This document shows, one piece after another, positions 63,749 to 64,000 of a DNA stretch of 64,000 nucleotides; the first letter of the stretch is position 1; every line of letters begins with the position of its first letter. Source of the stretch: Mesosutterella multiformis (GTDB lineage Bacteria > Pseudomonadota > Gammaproteobacteria > Burkholderiales > Burkholderiaceae_F). The notes under the pieces are model-generated. The model was not told where the DNA came from. It made no database searches and saw only the letters and a program-made list of their open reading frames with translations. The position numbers and the translations under genes are program-made. The DNA is taken from positions 496,001 to 560,000 of the forward strand of contig NZ_BGZJ01000002.1 in NCBI RefSeq assembly GCF_003402575.1, in the 5' to 3' direction.

Positions 63749-64000
63749 TGTGTTTGATAAACGTCACAATACGCATTCCCGTGCCTCAGATCGCAATACC
63801 CGTAAATCCCGCGCGTCACCCGAATAAGTACCGACTAAAATAACAGTGAAGGGAAAGGAGGAGGCAGAAAGGGAATCCCTTTATAAGCAGAGAGTTTCAT
63901 GGTTTTTCGGCCAGGAAAAGCAGAATCCGGTTCGTGCGGAATTTCGGTTAACCCGGAGTGAGGCTGAACTGGGTTTGCGGAACGACAGGGAAAGCGGCGT
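63749..64000. other. Right-edge stretch, no gene recognised
   Basis: Only very short frames are present. A purine-rich GGAAAGGAGGAGG near 63851 could be a ribosome binding site, but no long frame follows before the window ends. Confidence 0.35.

Noticed and set aside
1-64000. CRISPR arrays, tRNA or rRNA genes
   Set aside because: No regularly spaced short repeats and no tRNA-like or rRNA-like sequence noticed on reading; a dedicated scan was not possible.

Overview
The window looks like a chromosome segment of a GC-rich betaproteobacterium. A Sutterella/Parasutterella-like (Burkholderiales) gut anaerobe is my best guess. I infer this from the respiratory formate dehydrogenase operon with its fdhE and fdhD maturation genes, the CitT-type dicarboxylate antiporter next to a fumarase-superfamily lyase, the many DUF805 proteins, and the codon choice. 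No rRNA, tRNA or CRISPR array was seen.

Layout. (1) 1-8.6 kb is accessory DNA: a GHKL (HSP90/paraMORC-like) ATPase running off the left edge, an IS30 copy, an IS1634-like transposase, and a two-gene McrBC-like module (McrB-type AAA+ ATPase, then a DUF2357/PD-(D/E)XK protein with a zinc-ribbon tail). The second gene is cut by one in-frame amber codon. (2) 8.8-15.6 kb, minus strand: fdnGHI-fdhE-fdhD. FdnG is a cysteine, not selenocysteine, enzyme with a Tat signal. (3) 16-20.3 kb: five DUF805 membrane-protein paralogues, one with an in-frame TGA, plus rarD. (4) 20.5-31.9 kb: housekeeping and transport genes, including an Asp/Glu racemase, nitronate monooxygenase, PPK2, an MFS exporter, Sel1-repeat protein, a secreted Pro/His-rich peptide and two EamA exporters. 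A second IS30 copy sits next to a partial duplicate of the sel1 gene. (5) 32.2-48.5 kb is a second defence block: an IS3 element 4 bp upstream of a 1739-aa DEAD helicase-DUF1998 fusion (DrmA+DrmB/DruE-like), an SNF2 helicase (DrmD-like), and an N6-adenine methylase (DrmMI-like) destroyed by IS256 copies. (6) 48.7-64 kb: lyase/DASS antiporter/GntR, an AspBHI-like modification-dependent endonuclease, MarR regulators, brnQ, an orphan HicB-like protein, a class I amidotransferase, GNATs, a LysR divergent from a frameshifted metallo-beta-lactamase-fold gene, and a MarR-membrane protein-GNAT cluster.

The central story is a DISARM-class-1-like set (fused DrmA-DrmB, DrmD, DrmMI, no DrmC) with an McrBC-like module 25 kb away and a GHKL ATPase beyond it. 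All three are bordered by IS elements. The methylase can be rebuilt by eye: removing one IS256 and one 8-bp target duplication restores the reading frame into an NPPW catalytic motif. A second IS256 then truncates the gene, and a third is nested in that one. The restriction-like helicases stay open while the modification gene is dead.

Several reading frames elsewhere carry single disabling changes (amber, opal, +1 G, +2 bp). These could be real decay, or base-call/assembly errors at IS-rich joins. Both readings are kept open below.
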